NCBI RefSeq assembly: GCF_006516955.1
Contig: NZ_VHLG01000001.1
Location: 1-64,000 of the forward strand
Direction of reading: 5' to 3'
DNA from: Martelella alba
GTDB lineage: Bacteria > Pseudomonadota > Alphaproteobacteria > Rhizobiales > Rhizobiaceae
Length of the DNA stretch: 64,000 nucleotides
The translations under genes were made by a program, and so were the position numbers. Under the pieces are notes generated by a model that was not told the origin of the DNA, did not search any database, and saw only the letters and a list, made by a program, of their open reading frames with translations. The first letter of the stretch is position 1. Each line of letters begins with the position of its first letter. Shown piece after piece: positions 63,438-64,000 of this stretch.

Positions 63438-64000
63438 TATTCTTGTCGTTGACGACGAAGCAGATATACGAGACATCGTGTCAGGCATTTTGTCTGATGA
63501 AGGCCACGAAACCCGTGTCGCCCACGACAGCGACAGCGCATTGGCAGCGATTGCAGATCGCGTTCCACGCCTCATATTTCTCGATATATGGATGCAGGGA
63601 AGCCGGCTCGATGGGCTTGGCCTTCTGGATGAGATCAAGGTCCGCCACCCGGATCTGCCGGTCGTGATGATTTCCGGCCACGGTAATATTGAGACGGCTG
63701 TATCGGCGATCAAGCGCGGTGCTTTTGATTTCATCGAAAAGCCATTCAAGGCCGACCGGCTGGTGCTGATCGCTGAACGGGCGCTGGAAAATTCACGGCT
63801 GAAGCGCGAAGTCTCGGAGCTGAAACGAAAGAGTGGCGACCCGGAAGAGCTGGTCGGATCGTCGCTCTTGATTTCACAACTGCGCCAGACGATTGAAAAG
63901 CTCGGTCCGACCAATAGCCGGGTGATGATTTTTGGTGGTTCGGGCAGCGGCAAGGAAGTCGCTGCACGCCTTCTGCACAGCCGCTCACTGCGCGCCGAAG
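63427..64000 (+). CDS. ntrX: Response regulator NtrX (partial, runs off the window)
   Basis: The first 191 residues are present. The receiver domain has D53 (LIFLDIWMQG) and the conserved Lys in FIEKPFKADR. The AAA+ domain begins with Walker A GGSGSGKE, where most homologues have GPSGSGKE. The central and DNA-binding parts lie beyond 64000. The ATG overlaps the ntrY stop region by 11 bp, so they are translationally coupled. Confidence 0.95.
   Translation, partial: MASDILVVDDEADIRDIVSGILSDEGHETRVAHDSDSALAAIADRVPRLIFLDIWMQGSRLDGLGLLDEIKVRHPDLPVVMISGHGNIETAVSAIKRGAFDFIEKPFKADRLVLIAERALENSRLKREVSELKRKSGDPEELVGSSLLISQLRQTIEKLGPTNSRVMIFGGSGSGKEVAARLLHSRSLRAE

Overview
This window reads as a chromosomal segment of an alphaproteobacterium of the order Hyphomicrobiales (Rhizobiales), close to the Rhizobiaceae / Phyllobacteriaceae / Brucellaceae. 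The evidence is gene order and gene content: rpsB-tsf-pyrH-frr-uppS-cdsA-rseP-bamA-lpxD-fabZ-lpxA-lpxI-lpxB, clpP-clpX-lon-hupB, pcm-popZ-valS, and (coq10)-cinA-ispDF-dusB-ntrB-ntrC-ntrY-ntrX. Lineage markers are popZ, eipB, a fused ispDF and a bidomain NtrY. The DNA is moderately GC-rich except for the first ~120 bp, which are extremely AT-rich. I found no tRNA, rRNA, CRISPR array, transposase or phage gene. The genus cannot be fixed from this sequence alone.

Layout. 1-2857: a secreted Ser-type sulfatase behind an AT-rich, inverted-repeat-bearing promoter, then ~860 bp with almost no coding content. 2858-9516: mscL, an EF-P lysylation-type radical SAM gene, a Pcm-like methyltransferase, popZ and valS; the tolC gene usually found between pcm and popZ is absent. 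9517-20286: accessory and housekeeping genes (ABM protein, a LysE-type remnant, an SDR, rplM-rpsI, a VOC protein behind a LexA-type box, small secreted or Cys-rich proteins, metY, lrgAB with a divergent LysR regulator, and a membrane GGDEF protein). 20287-25663: the proteostasis block clpP-clpX-lon followed by hupB. 25664-36926: an FMN riboswitch with ribN, an aldo/keto reductase, a YhaO/YhaN-like nuclease-ATPase pair, HIT, FemAB-like, GDPD and RidA-like genes, and eipB. 37143-50507: translation, phospholipid, outer-membrane assembly and lipid A genes. 50508-64000: hspQ, glnA, glnB, nnrD/E, coq10-like, cinA, ispDF, dusB and the two nitrogen two-component systems ntrBC and ntrYX (ntrX runs off the end).

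How the genes work together. glnB, glnA, ntrB and ntrC form one nitrogen-control circuit, and glnB carries a well-spaced sigma-54 promoter that NtrC could activate. uppS, cdsA, rseP, bamA and the lpx genes build and police the envelope. clpP and hspQ carry RpoH-like promoters that fit their roles in protein quality control.

The most unusual signal is a dispersed, non-coding, hairpin-rich element. There are two full 194-bp copies (9580-9773 and 26999-27192) with 8-bp terminal inverted repeats, each bracketed by a matched pair of terminator-like hairpins. A third, partial copy lies at about 50567-50713. All three sit between convergent genes, and one internal stem shows a compensatory base-pair change. 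Other points worth checking are the tandem LexA-type sites before the VOC gene, the inverted-repeat operator before the sulfatase, and the junction between nnrD and coq10.
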